A DNA stretch of 64,000 bases, taken from Triglochin maritima. Lineage: Eukaryota > Streptophyta > Magnoliopsida > Alismatales > Juncaginaceae. The notes under the pieces are model-generated. The model saw nothing but the letters and a program-made list of their open reading frames with translations. It searched no databases and was not told where the DNA came from. A program made the position numbers and the translations under genes. Location of the stretch: NCBI GenBank assembly GCA_963682175.1, contig OY821772.1, positions 56,442,925 to 56,506,924 of the forward strand. Direction: 5' to 3'. Positions within the stretch are counted from its first letter, which is position 1. Every line of letters begins with the position of its first letter. This document shows, piece by piece, positions 1 through 11,543 of this stretch.

Positions 1-317
1 TAAGAAGCAACAAGGGTTAAAATTTAACGATTATTACTCTACAAACAATAATGAGCATGGAAGATCGAGAATATTGGTTTAATAAGTATGTCTTAAAATC
101 ATGCAAGCCAAGACCCGAAGTTTGGTGTGTTTCGTGGGAATAAGATCATGGTAGAAACATAAACTAAAATTGAAAGTCTAGAAATAAACCTATTCAATAG
201 CGTCCCACCCAACCCACACATAACACGCACCACCTTGACCGCGTGCCAACGACCACCTCTCCCATCCACCATCGTCCATCCCAAACGAAATTTCAATCCA
301 ACCGTCTAAATATCCCC

Positions 318-396
318 CACGTGTCAGAATCCCAAAGTTTTCCCCAATCTTGCATCCAATCGCAACCGTTAACCACCTCTAGGTTCCTCTATATAA
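318..396 (+). promoter_or_regulatory. Promoter-like segment: G-box and TATA box
   Basis: A perfect CACGTG G-box core lies at 318-323 and a CTATATAAAC TATA box at about 389-398. Pyrimidine-rich, leader-like sequence with CAG/GT splice-like junctions follows. This is the arrangement of a plant polymerase II promoter driving a plus-strand transcript. The gene it would serve is not recognised; see the exon-like segments further downstream. Confidence 0.4.
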
Positions 397-876
397 ACCC
401 CTCCCCCGTCTACTTTACCAATCCCTCTTCTCGTTTTCTCAGGTATTGCGATCTCTTCTTTTCTTCCCTTCTTTTCCCTTTTTTGTTCTCTCTTTCAGGT
501 TTCGATCTCGGATCCGAAGGTCTACGGTGCGATGGATCTGCGTGGTTTTGGTCCTCTGTGGAGTTCCGAGAAGAGATCGTGGTTGATCGAGTCCGAAAGC
601 CGGTGTCAACGATGGAGACGATTCCACCAGATATGCGATGGAAAAAAAGTTGAAGATCTGTTGTGATATGTGATGGGAGGGCGTTAGATCTGGATATTTG
701 TGGGAGATCGGAGAAGGGATGTTGTGGTTGATATGTCTTGAGATGGATGTATCAGCTGTAATAGGCCTTTGCCATGTTGGGTGCGCTCGCATGGCAGGTC
801 GCCCAAACCTAATAAAAAGATGATTTTTTTGGCTTCGAGGGGAGATCGCACGGGTAAGCCCGGGGTCTCCTCTTCG

Positions 877-896
877 GTGTGTGTGTGTGTGTGTGT
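877..896. repeat. (GT)10 microsatellite
   Basis: An uninterrupted GT dinucleotide run of ten units lies in non-coding sequence downstream of the promoter-like segment. Confidence 0.9.
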
Positions 897-2230
897 TTCT
901 GTGGTGTGAAATTGCTTGGTTTCGTTTCGTTTGCTGTGTTTCTGCATCGGCACAAGAACATCGATGATTCCTACGAATTTTGTCGTTGAGAAGGAACAGT
1001 TCTGAGATCACATCTCACCAACGCCAGCGTCATTGTGACTTCCTCACCTTCATCATCTTATAGTTTATCTTTGGAGATTAAATTACTTCTTCCGAAACAA
1101 GCATACCACCACAAGGTACATTATTTTTAGTTTTTTTCTCCTCCAAAATGCTTTTTAACTAAAGGGGTTCATTCTTCCACCCGAAAACCCTGTTCTATGT
1201 GACTATGTCCCTCTTCTACAAATGTTGCTATTTTTCTTCAAAATCGTGGAAACCATAAAAGATAGCCTTATTTCTTGGTCTATAAGCATATTTGCTACCA
1301 AATTAGTCAAACGTGAATGCTCATTTCCCCCCGTAGAATTCATTTTGTAAGGAAAAACAAGAACAGCACCCAAACGGCGAATACTAGTTTATTTGTTGTA
1401 ACAGCATCCTTATGCCAACAACAGAACTGAAATTACAACCTTCTCTGAATACAATTCCTTAAAATTGTTTATGAATTTGGCTTCTGAGGGATTCGAACAC
1501 AAGTAGCCTTTGATTTAATTGTCACCTTGAAATCCCATGCTTCGTAATGTTGGACAAATATTTCATGGTGTTGTCGTTCTAGGAACCATGAAACTATTTG
1601 GTTGAGTTTTTAGATATTTTATTCTTGTGATTCCTAACATGAACCTGAACTCGTCTGAGTTTTTTTTTGCTGTTGTATTAATAGTCAATAAAAGGTGTCT
1701 TTAGTATTGCAATTTCTGTAATTCGTGATCATGAAACTTCGTGTACTCTTTGTTTTTGAGTGTTGTATAGGTGGTTACAATCGTTGTAGTGGTGCACCCT
1801 TATTGTAAATCCTATTGTAAATCTATAATAAATTCACAAAATTGTGACAGTTCAGTCACCAGGCTGCTGTTTGTCAAGTGGATGGAGCATTGGAGATCTA
1901 CGCTGATGAGCCTGACCCTTTTCGCCCACTGTCAAGTCGGTGACTTCCTCTTTGGACCCATTGCAGCAACATTATGTGTAACTTGGCTCTGTTGCGTAGA
2001 TCACTTTGGGCATTGGTAAATTGTCTTGTAGGTGATCTGTATTAAAAAAATTAGTTTTGGATAATTGGATGTCTATTTTGTTGGATACATTCTTTTGTCT
2101 CGTAGCTTCTTTTTGTTCTGGAGATAGCTATCCTGGGGTACTGATTTAGTAAGCTTGTGTGCGGTTAAAATGTTCTCTGGTGTCTTTTCCAATAATATTT
2201 TCAAGATTATGTCTATATTGGCTGATGGTA

Positions 2231-2551
2231 TTGATGTCAAGTAGCTTAGTCTTCCGAATTATAGTTAATTTTGTTCTTTTTCTTATTTGAAGGAATATTA
2301 ATATTGTTAGACTAGTAATTTCATAATCATTATGGTATTGATGTCAAGTAGCTTAGTCTTCCGAATTAGAGTTAATTTTGTTCTTTTTCTTATTTGAAGG
2401 AATATTAATATTGTTAGGCTAGTAATTTCATAATCATTATGGTTTTGATGTCAAGTAGCTTAGTCTTCCGAATTATAGTTAATTTTGTTCTTTTTCTTAT
2501 TTGAAGGAATATTAATATTGTTAGGCTAGTAATTTCATAACTATTATGGTT
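2231..2551. repeat. Three tandem copies of a 107-bp unit
   Basis: The unit starting TTGATGTCAAGTAGCTTAGT begins at 2231, 2338 and 2445. The copies differ at only a few positions (for example ATAG/AGAG, and GACTAG/GGCTAG after GTTA), so the triplication is recent. The unit is AT-rich and not coding. Confidence 0.9.
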
Positions 2552-3199
2552 TTGTTATCTTTTAGGATTGGGTTAATTGATCTAGTGCACCTCGTTTAAG
2601 TTGAAACTCAGGGTTTTGGTTCGAAATTTTGCATATCACGCATTGTAAATTTTGTTAATAATATTTTCTATCAAGAATATACTTATAAAATAACAAATAT
2701 TTTTATAATAATCATCTTTCATCCTTCTCTATTTTCTTTCCTCTCTTCTCAAGTTCTCTATTCATGATTTATTTGTATTTTTTCTATTATTTTCTATTTT
2801 TTATTTCATTATTTAATGTAATACTACTTTTTTCTGAATAACCACAATACAGAGCATTTATGATTTATGATATTTTTAATTCTGTGGTTTTTTTGGAACA
2901 ATGTAAAGCACTGCTCATTCATGTTGGCAACGAACCAATTAACTTCAACAACAAACAAGGAAAACATTTATAGTCAGGTGAATGATGTATTTTCAAATAT
3001 TAATTTTGTTTATTTTTTCCAACTTTATCTGTGTTGTAAAGAATTCATTAATCTTATTTTTTAACGTATTTTTAATTTTTCTTGAATTTCCAGCCCATTA
3101 TGAAATATGAAATTGACATAGAGTATAACAATTGCTAAATAAAGGATTTTTAATCATTAATCTTGTTTTTAAGCAAATCAGTACTTAAACGAAAGGTAA

Positions 3200-3560
3200 T
3201 TCCATGTATATGGGGTATTTTTTATAATAATACAAAATATTTTAGGTATTTTTAGTAAGAAATTAGTGTGGATGATTTGGGTTAGACTAGATAACATTTG
3301 ATTATATTTGAAAGTGTTTTGGGTTAGACTAGTTTTGCTCATGGAAATAAGTAGTTAGGAGAAACTCATAGACCATGTGGGGTATCTTTTATAATAATAT
3401 GTGCTATTTTAGGTATTTTTAATAAGAATTTGGAGTGAGTGTTTTGTAGTTGTAGTAGATATGTTTTGAGGTAGACTTGATAACATATTAGTTAGATTTG
3501 AGGGAATTTTAGAGATCATTTGAGGTATTTTCTACAATAATATTTGGTATTTTAGTCATA
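3200..3560. repeat. Diverged AT-rich repeats of about 140 bp
   Basis: Three blocks share the order 'GGGGTATTTTTTATAATAAT', then a TTTTAGGTATTTTTA motif, then GGGTTAGACTAG-like sequence, at about 3213, 3378 and 3515. The copies are degenerate. No coding signal is visible. Confidence 0.45.
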
Positions 3561-4199
3561 CGTTTTCTTTTTGTAACTATCGATGAGGGGATATTCTAAC
3601 ACATATAATCTAACAAGATATAATCGAGTAATAAAAATATAAACCTTGGGTATTTTCAAAATTGGGAGTAAGTATTTTCATTAAATACTTAGGAAAGTGT
3701 TGTTTTGTTGTGAAAGATTTTACCTTACAGGGTAAAATTGATAACACATTATGATATTCTAATAGTGTAAGTTTGGAAAATCTAGGTTTGTTAAGGAAAT
3801 AGTTTTATTAAGATAATTTTTCATTTTAATATTTCACAGGAAGTGATGGAAGAGTACACTCATAGTCTTTTAACTTGTATTCATTGGCTAAAAGCTGCCA
3901 AACAAATGAGAGCTTTTGACAGAAACCTTTTTGGGCAGACGAGGTATACGACTGTAGCATCAATCGTGCATGAAATGTACCACTATGCTGATGTTGAATT
4001 TACCACCTCCAGGAAACAATCTTATAAGAATCCATATCTATGTTGCATTCGTTATGTTTTGGATTTGGCATTGGTTAGAGTGTTATGTTATGTTTTTTTA
4101 TGTTTGTGGATAATATGGTATGTAATATTTGTATGGTTCTTGTCCTTTTCTGGTCCTATTGAAGTTGTTTACAATTCAAGTATGTTTATTCATTGATTA

Positions 4200-5040
4200 T
4201 ATGATATCAATTTCAACCGTGTTTTACTTGACTAATAAAAATCCATCACATGGAAAAAGAGAAGATGGTCTTCAACAGGAATGTCTTCGTTAAGAAATTT
4301 GTCGAGTAATACAAATTGACGTTGTGGAACAAATATGAAAATGACGAGAATGAATTAGCCTATATAGAAGACCACAACTTCAAACAATAATGACAAATTA
4401 GTATGTGTAATCCCACATAATCGATAAGGTAATCTCAAATATACTATAGGGTCTTCCAACAGACTACGTGATTACCAATAAAAGAAACTCACGTATGGAA
4501 TGTTACACAATAAGATTCTAGTCTACCTTCTTGCATATTCCTCTTAGATTGCTATTCAACAACCTCCAGCACCATCCTCTTAAAACGTTAGTTAAATGAA
4601 TATTCCAGATGATGTGTAAATCACTATGAAAATACCATACTAACTACTTGTATTTATCTTAGTTTTCATCTTAAATTACTCTCTACCAAACTTACAATAA
4701 CGAAGTTAAAAAAACAAATAAATTTACCTTACTGTGTACATTTAATTACCCCACCTAGTTCATCGATTTACTTTCAATCTTGTATAAGCTAATAAAATCA
4801 CAACCAATTATCCACGAATATATGTCACTCTGCTCATGCGATAAGGGGTAAATCTAGTTACGATAGAGGGTAATTTGATTTAATAAGATGTGTAACATGG
4901 AGTAAATAGAATAGATTAAATGATGGTTTGTGGGGTAACCATAATAGATAAACGGGGTAAATTAAACTCAACAGTAGGGTAAATGAGATTAAATAGAATA
5001 AAATTAAATTGTTTGTTATTACCTGTACATCAAACCTAAC
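4200..5040. other. AT-rich intergenic stretch without a recognised gene
   Basis: I see no open frame with protein-like composition, no structured RNA and no clear terminal repeats. Several short GGGGTAA-type words recur between about 4840 and 4990 but do not form a regular array. Confidence 0.5.
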
Positions 5041-5389
5041 CTTCCCGTTTCTCTCTTCCTCACCACTCTTCTCCTCTCACTCTCTCTCAACCTCAGATCC
5101 ACGACCACCAAAGAAGGAAGCGGTTGTGGCGAACGTGCGTGGAGGCATGGTCAGGAGGAGCTTGACGTGAGAGGAGGACGTGCATCCGAGTTGCTGACCA
5201 GAGTGGATTGCGAGCGGATCTCCAACGATCGTCGAAAAGTGCAAAGAAATGTATGCCAAGTTCTTGTATTAGATGATTGCACACCCAGAGTGATGTGAGG
5301 TTTTAGCTCGTCGCCAGAGGTCGGGGACAAAGGTAGCAAGATGTACTTGGTAAAGTCAGGTAGCTTCCGGCTTATGGTCAATCAGTGCC

Positions 5390-7567
5390 TTTGTGCGGTC
5401 GACTGTATGTAGTGTAAATCTCTGATTTTACCTAGTACCGATCGAACGATGTCTTGTGGCGATCGACAAGTCGAGCATATTTGATGGCTTGGAGAGTTAC
5501 TGCTATTTTCGGTCGAACGGGGCCTCTTGAGTCGTTCAACTGTTGCTTTGTTGAATGATTCGACCACTCTTGACTCTGGTCCGACCGGTAGTTAAGTGTA
5601 TTGAATGTTAGGTCGACCGATTAGATGTTGGTTCGATCGATTATGACTTGATGATTGTTGGAAAGACCCTGATATTTTCGGTCGAACGGGGTCCCATAAG
5701 TCGTTTGAGTGTTGCCTTAATTTTGACATAGACATAGTCTGATTTTGATCGTCTAGCGGTAAACCGATTTATACCACATGTTCGACCGTTGGGGCTTAAG
5801 TTGTGATCCCAGAAGTTCGACCGTTGCAGGCGTCTGTTCGACCGATCCTTAGGGGAACGGTCGACCAGTATACCTTTTTCAGTCGACCGTTTGGGCGCAG
5901 AACTGAATTTTTGTCCTTATGTCAACTCTGTGCACGGAAACCCGTGTCCCCGCTTAAAGTGTGCCTGGAGGTGAAGGTGGGTGTGTTGATCATGTCTGCT
6001 CAGGGACCGCCGTGTGGAAGAGTGTGGACGCTCGGGACGTGCCACCTCTGTTGTATTGTAGACTGTGGCGTAGTGTGTCTTACTTGACTCATATTAGAGT
6101 AGCAGACCTGATCGATCACGGATCCCAATGCATGATGTTGCATGGCTCTACGGAGCGAGATGACCTGGCAGACTTCGGTCCAGATTAGTCGATTGGCCAG
6201 CCTACGGGCAACGAATACCTTTGATTGACCTTGATGGTTATGTGGTACCGTCTGATGTTGTTCCAGACGAGATGTCTACCTGATGTTGTTCCAACGGGAG
6301 TGTCGCCCGATGTTGTTCCGGATGATGACCTGACCATTGTTGTTCCGGCTGTTGTACAATGACTAACGATGTATTCTGGCATGTAGCTTGACTGTGGCAC
6401 AACCATGTAAGATGGACTGACCTGAGCGACGACTCCGTTAGTGAGGTGTTGACCTCGAGTTTCAATTGATTCTACTGATGCGGACGTGCAAATGTGCCTC
6501 AACGAACCCCATGATAAGTGTAGCCGTGCGTGGGGTACGTTGCCTACTATTAGTAAGACTGTATGTGCCCACGGTGGGTCCCTTTGGGTGACCCGATGAT
6601 GGATTGATGGTGTAACGTCCCGTCCCCGAACCCGCATTGAGCCCAGGTCCCGGTCCGTCACCCATGTGCCCACTGACCCACAACACCCACATATTATCAC
6701 AAAACTTAAGTTGGTAAGTGTTATGGTAGTGAGCTCATGTCATTATATCTCACCCCCAACATTCTTATGTTAGTCAATGTGGGACTATTGTTTTGGGGTG
6801 TTACAACCTACCCCACTTGAACACCTGACGTCCCCTTCAGGGTCAAGCCACTCAGTCACCAGGCATTGTGGGATTCTAGAGGTGACTCCCACCCTTTAGG
6901 TGTAGCACTTTGTTCCCACAATTCCGGCTGATTCAGTCTCTGATACCATCTGTAACGTCCCGTCCCCAAACTCGCATCGAGTCCGGGTCCCGATCCGTCA
7001 CCCATGTGCCCACTGACCTACAACACCCACATATTATCACAAAACTTAAGTTGGTAAGTGTTATGGTAGTGGAATCATGTCATTATATCCCACCCCAACA
7101 TTCTTATGTTAGTCAATGTAGGACTATTGTTTTGGGGTGTTAAAGATGGTCTAGTGGACATATGTCCCTACTGACCCTTGGAGGGTGATGTTTACATATT
7201 GCATTATATATCATGTCATGTTATACTAGTATGATAGGTTCATTTCTGTATCTTGAGCATGCATGTGGGTGAGCTTGGTATACGTGATTTCCTTGTTGAA
7301 ACTCATGCATTGTTTATGTTTGCATTTCAGTACCGTAGTAGGTTGTAGCGGGTGGCGACCGAGAACGAGGGCACTGTGGGATCAGATTCTCATTCATATT
7401 TTCCTAGGTTGTGTGGTTACTAGTATTTATACTTTCGTGTACTTGATGTAGTCGTACATTTTGACAACTCTGATGTATTATGAGTAACGATCCCACGCTT
7501 TTGGGGTTTAATTCCTTGTGATACTAGTGTTTTAAATTTTAAATTTTCTGCTGTTTCAGGACGTTAC
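5390..7567 (+). mobile_element. Relic of a long LTR (Ty3/gypsy-like), with a TRIM nested in it
   Basis: The right end, TTTTCTGCTGTTTC followed by GACGTTACA at 7559-7567, matches the end of the reverse-complemented solo LTR at 58.1 kb. The stretch at 7340-7390 (GGTGGCGACCGAGAACGAGG) also has a counterpart there. Between 5390 and 5890 there are many GTTCGACCG/GGTCGAACG words, like those packed in that solo LTR. The left end is not resolved and no primer-binding site or gag/pol follows the right end, so this is a solo or truncated LTR. A TRIM element has inserted at 6611-7144. Confidence 0.55.
6611..7144 (-). mobile_element. TRIM retrotransposon (copy 1), nested in an LTR relic
   Basis: Two direct repeats of about 195 bp (6611-6805 and 6951-7144) both begin TGTAACGTCCCGTCCCC; the first ends TTACA and the second TTAAA. 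The internal 145 bp holds the reverse complement of a TGGTATCAGAG-type primer-binding site (initiator tRNA-Met) beside the right repeat and a polypurine tract beside the left one, so the element lies on the minus strand. It is flanked by a GATGG duplication (6606-6610 and 7145-7149). There is no coding capacity, which is the definition of a terminal-repeat retrotransposon in miniature. Confidence 0.9.
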
Positions 7568-7569
7568 AC

Positions 7570-8590
7570 TAAGGTTGGAGCCAACGTGTAAGGTGGGAAG
7601 AGATTGAGAACTGATGGGCGTGCAGCCCTGTTAGTACAAGATGCACGTGTTACCTCAAAATTGGAGAAAGTTTTTTTGTTTGATAATATGTATAAATGGG
7701 AGAATTTTCTTGATGTCGTATTATGTTGTGATGTATTGTTGATATTTTGTCGTATTATGTTGTTATGTAATGTTGAGATTTTGTCGTATTTCACGGGGCT
7801 TTGGGTTAATTGTGTTGGTTCTTCAACTCTGCCGTTGGTGAATGCCAGTGGTCCCCGACCCGAAAGGGAAGACCTTTGCATAGTCATTTGAGGGTGTTAG
7901 TTTTGCGGAAGGTAACAACGGAAAGTGATTTTAACATACAAACGGAAAACAGAAGAAAATGTAATTCAGTGGAAAGTAAAAAAAAAAAATTGACTGAATT
8001 GTTATTGTGTTTATCTGAACAAATAAATTCTGGTCAATTTGGATACCGAATCACATATAACCGAATGAGAATTCAAGTTAAAAGATTATAATTTCTCTAA
8101 GCAAACGTGAATGAATGACTGAATGAATTTCTATCGTCCGAACTGATGATTTCAGTTACTGATTTCGGTCGACTGAAATGTGTTCGGTCGTCCGTTAAGA
8201 TAATTTTGGGGGACCGAAGGGTTGGCAGTTGATTGTATACAATGAATTTTCATTATTTTCTGACCACAATTGTTGAGAAATGGAAACAAAATCTTAATAC
8301 CGCGGAAAGCAACGAGAAGTGTGACTCGATTCCAAGAGAGACGAACAACCCATATTTCAACAGTCAAATGGAAAATATTTTCCTCCTCTTCTTTCCGTCC
8401 GATTTCCAATCCTTCGTAAGATGTTTAGTAAGATGCTTGGTAAGATGTTTTTGCACTGAGTCCTTTTAGAATCTGAACTCAATTGGAAGATATTGCAAAA
8501 AATTAGTTCATAGTGCATGTGACTATTTCAGTCGTGTATCTGCATGACTCATGACCGCTCAGATAGGTTCATACGGGAAATAAAGAAATT
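7570..8590. other. Non-coding stretch with a relic related to the 25.6-kb TIR element
   Basis: The part from about 8120 to 8260 (TTCGGTCGACTG, TTCGGTCGTCCG, then GGGGGACCGAAGGGTTGGC) resembles the interior of the TIR element at 25,628-26,679. No terminal repeats were found here, so I call it a fragment. The rest has no recognisable gene. Confidence 0.35.
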
Positions 8591-8592
8591 AA

Positions 8593-9393
8593 GATCATTC
8601 TTAACCCCAATCCCGAATCCCCCCATAATCCTAGTTTTTTTCTCTGTTACGTCGGTAAAAAAATATTATGCAACCCACAACCTAACCCAACTCATTTTTT
8701 ACTCCTTAACCACAATCCCACTTTCAACACTCTCTCATATACGCCATTTCTTTTTTTCTCATTTTCTATTCCATCATAATGATTCACAAAGTATTAAATA
8801 AATTAATTTTAAAATGACTTAATCTAATTAAATTACGATAATTACGAATAACACGTAAAAGTTAGATTTAATTAAAATTCGACAAGTACATATTATAATT
8901 ATTAAAATATTACAATACATATTAGGAACATCTTTAATTTACTTTTATTGTCTCAAATTTGGTTTAATTACAATTATGGAAGTAGTTCATGTTATGTACT
9001 TGGTTGTTAATCAGTTTAAGTAAATTTAATTTCCTTTATTTGGGTTACAATTTCCTCATACTTCTGATTTTTATTAATTTTGTATTAGTATACTTAATTT
9101 AATTGATTTATTTTACTAGTTTTCATTAATTATTTACATTTATTTTATTTTTCAAAATTTAATTCTAATTATATAAAAATATATACATATCAATAAAAAA
9201 GTATTTAAAAAATATAAATAAATAGTTTGTAATAATTTTTTAAAAAATAAAAAGGAACCAACGCAGAAAGGCCACGTGGCCTGACCAAGGTCGGAACCTG
9301 GTCGACCTACCACGACCCAACAGGGCCCATCCTTGGTTAAGTGATTTGGGTCGACTTGACCCGACCCAATAGGCCTTCCGTTAAAGGATGGCC
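8593..9393. mobile_element. PIF/Harbinger-like non-autonomous TIR element
   Basis: The left end, GATCATTCTTAACCCC, roughly matches the reverse complement of the right end, GGCCATCCTTTAACGG. Both ends are flanked by TAA (8590-8592 and 9394-9396), the 3-bp TTA/TAA target duplication typical of PIF/Harbinger elements. The ends resemble those of the better-preserved element at 22,093-23,374. The interior is AT-rich, with repeated CCGACCCAA-type words near the right end and no transposase. The terminal match is imperfect, so this is a moderate call. Confidence 0.4.
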
Positions 9394-9805
9394 TAAATGA
9401 CAAGTCTAATGTCAGACTGTACACCTCTCGACAGAATTCTTTTTCTAAGAAAAATAGCAATAAAAATCGCATTTGTACGATGTCCAATTTGTTTCGGATC
9501 ACCAAATAAATGCTTTCTTATCGATAGGCCTCCAAACGTTTCAAACTTCAACATAGAAAAACAAACAGATACGCAAACTACCAATGCAAAGACATCGTCA
9601 ACACCCAAAACAATTATAAAACCATCTTAACAAAGTTGATAATAAAAATAAAAAAAAATCTTGTACATATCACAAAAAAGTGAAATGATCATTCTCAGCA
9701 CAGAAAACATGTAGATACATGTGAATCAACAAAGAAAGCCCCACTCGAATTCAAAACACATATACACAGACATGACACTGACGATATGTGGGATTCCACT
9801 CGAAT

Positions 9806-10242
9806 TCAAGTAACATTGATGGCTTTATTCTTAAACCTAAACCTGGGAGCTCTGGGGATGACCTGACTGGGCCCAAACCCGAACTGAACCGTCCCAGTCA
9901 TCATGGGCGGCCCCCAACATAGTAAACGTACCCAACCAAGACCCCACACGCGTCGCAACACATTCTTGTCCGCTTCCGGTGGATGCCCCAGTAGTTGACG
10001 GTCTCGAAGAAGGGCTGGATCCGGTCCTCCGCCGTGAACCTAAGCTTAGACTCGTCCACCCACGAGAACGACGTCGTCCCTTTGTCCCCCGCCTCGAAGT
10101 ACGTCCCCGGTGGGAACTGGTGGGCGGATTGGAGGTTGAGGTCGGCGGAGCAGTTGCGGCATCTGCGGAATGGATGGTCAGGATCTGATATGATTTGATC
10201 ACAGTTAGGAGAGGAGTATACTTACCTGTAAGTGGAAGCCAT
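9806..10242 (-). CDS. At4g08330-like zinc-ribbon protein, C-terminal frameshift
   Basis: This is a small conserved plant protein of the uncharacterised 'At4g08330, chloroplastic' family. Exon 1 (10242-10226) encodes MASTY plus a split codon, followed by a GTAAGT donor. Exon 2 starts at 10162 after CGCAG and continues RCRNCSADLNLQSAHQ. Two CxxC pairs are visible (CRNC near residue 7 and CDAC near residue 80), as is the family block FFETVNYWGIHRKRT. In the genomic frame the protein stops at 9901, after about 92 residues. The expected C-terminus (FGFGPSQVIPRAPRFRF) is intact in another frame and ends at 9808-9806. The shift lies at a run of five C on the plus strand (9911-9915), consistent with two extra bases. 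It may be a recent mutation, a polymorphism or an assembly error. The biochemical function of the family is unknown to me. Confidence 0.75.
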
Positions 10243-10479
10243 GGTTGGGAGTTGGGATTGATTTTGTGGTATGAGTTTGGAGAGTGGTTGGGAAGGAAGA
10301 CGCGGTTTTGAATCGGTGGGCTGTCGGGACGGGACGGGACCACAATTTGGACAAAGTTGGGAGTGGGGCCCATCTTTAAGATTAAAATTCGTCGCTGACG
10401 TCACTTCACCTCTATTTCAATATTTGTACTTTGGATTTCCTCGGAACCTGTGTGGTACCCAAAGCGGCTGAGTTTTGGA

Positions 10480-11440
10480 TTTTTTGCCTAGTTGTAAACT
10501 AGGATTTTATGCCAATGGTTTTTTTTTTAACTTTGATTATTCTTTTTTGGAGTTTGATTTTTACTTAGTTAAGTATATTCATATTGGATTTTATTAGTTT
10601 AGATTTTTTTTTCCAGAACGTCGTATAAATTGTGTCCCCTAACTTAAAATTATAATACTGTTTTTGCTTCAAAACTCGATTGATCAATGACTGAGAGAAA
10701 TGCAATCCTAGACGAAAAGGGTTGTTCAAAATAATTTTGTTCACGTTAAGTCAGAATAGGAGACTATTTGGTCTTATATAGGAATTAACTGATTGAATTT
10801 TAGTGGGATGCAGCACAATTACTTTTGTTACACTGACTACCTTCTCCATGCTCCAATTTCTAATCCTATTTTAAGTGGGATGGATGTTGTTCTTTGGATA
10901 TTATTTTGAAAGCATTACATATTTTTAGTTAGTTCCTAAACATCTTAAACATGTAATGTTTAGGTTGGTAAATCAATTTCTGATCCTGTCAGATCACAGA
11001 CTACGAATCTACCATTTAAGTGTAGTGCTAATTTTTGGGTGTCAGTTTAGTGGTTCGTTGCTGGTTTTTCGTTTGTCATCCATTGTAAATTAGCAAGTGG
11101 TTTTCATTGTCAATTTCGCGTAAAGTTGGGTTTATTTTGTGCCAATTTGAAGTTAAACAAATTACACCTTAAAACAAATGAAAAGGGTGCAACGCATGTG
11201 AGATAACACATAGGATGCAACAAGTAAAATGTGATTACGTAGAAGACCAATAATACTAATAACAACCCAAGAAGTCAAATTGGTATAACTTTCGTGTCCC
11301 ACTTGTTCTCTCCACACTAAAAACAACAAGAACCCCGTTGGTCCAATTCAATCCTAGTCTACGTACCTTCCCCCACCCGCCATTCCCATTAAAAATAAAA
11401 ATAAATACAACATCACACAACCACTAGGTAGGTGTTATAG
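10480..11440. other. Intergenic, likely promoter side of the 14-1-1-like gene
   Basis: This AT-rich sequence has no open frame of interest. The final 150 bases contain AAAATAAATACAACATCAC at about 11,396-11,414, a possible TATA region for the gene that begins at 11,544. Confidence 0.4.
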
Positions 11441-11543
11441 ACCCCTTCATTTGACCAACCCCAACCAACTCTATCTTCTCTTAATTCCCACATGTACGCC
11501 ACAATCTCTACCTTCTCAAACCAATCCTTGTATTGTTTTTTTC

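Larger units (their letters stand above)
420..4190 (+). other. Unidentified plus-strand gene or gene relic, exon-like pieces only
   Basis: Three pieces look exonic but do not assemble into a protein I recognise. Piece one, 1851-1939, follows a TGACAG acceptor and reads through an acidic stretch ending DEPDPFRPLSS before a GTGACT donor. Piece two, about 2925-2978, encodes a segment ending TNKENIYSQ before a GTGAAT donor. Piece three starts after a CACAG acceptor at 3840 and reads EVMEEYTHSLLTCIHWLKAA and on to about 4020. Long AT-rich intervals separate them, so this could be a real gene with large introns or a decayed copy. No function is assigned. Confidence 0.25.

Noticed and set aside
1460..1520. 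tRNA-like word TTCGAATCCCTC on the minus strand
   Set aside because: The bases flanking the loop-like word do not pair into a T-arm and no acceptor or anticodon stem can be drawn around it.
5077..5567. Several overlapping minus-strand frames of 60-76 codons
   Set aside because: They lie in the leader-like part of an LTR relic, conflict with one another and show no protein motif. They are chance frames in GC-richer repeat DNA.
6185..6700. 171-codon minus-strand open frame
   Set aside because: It spans the boundary between the LTR relic and the nested TRIM, so it cannot be a single ancestral gene. Composition is repeat-like.
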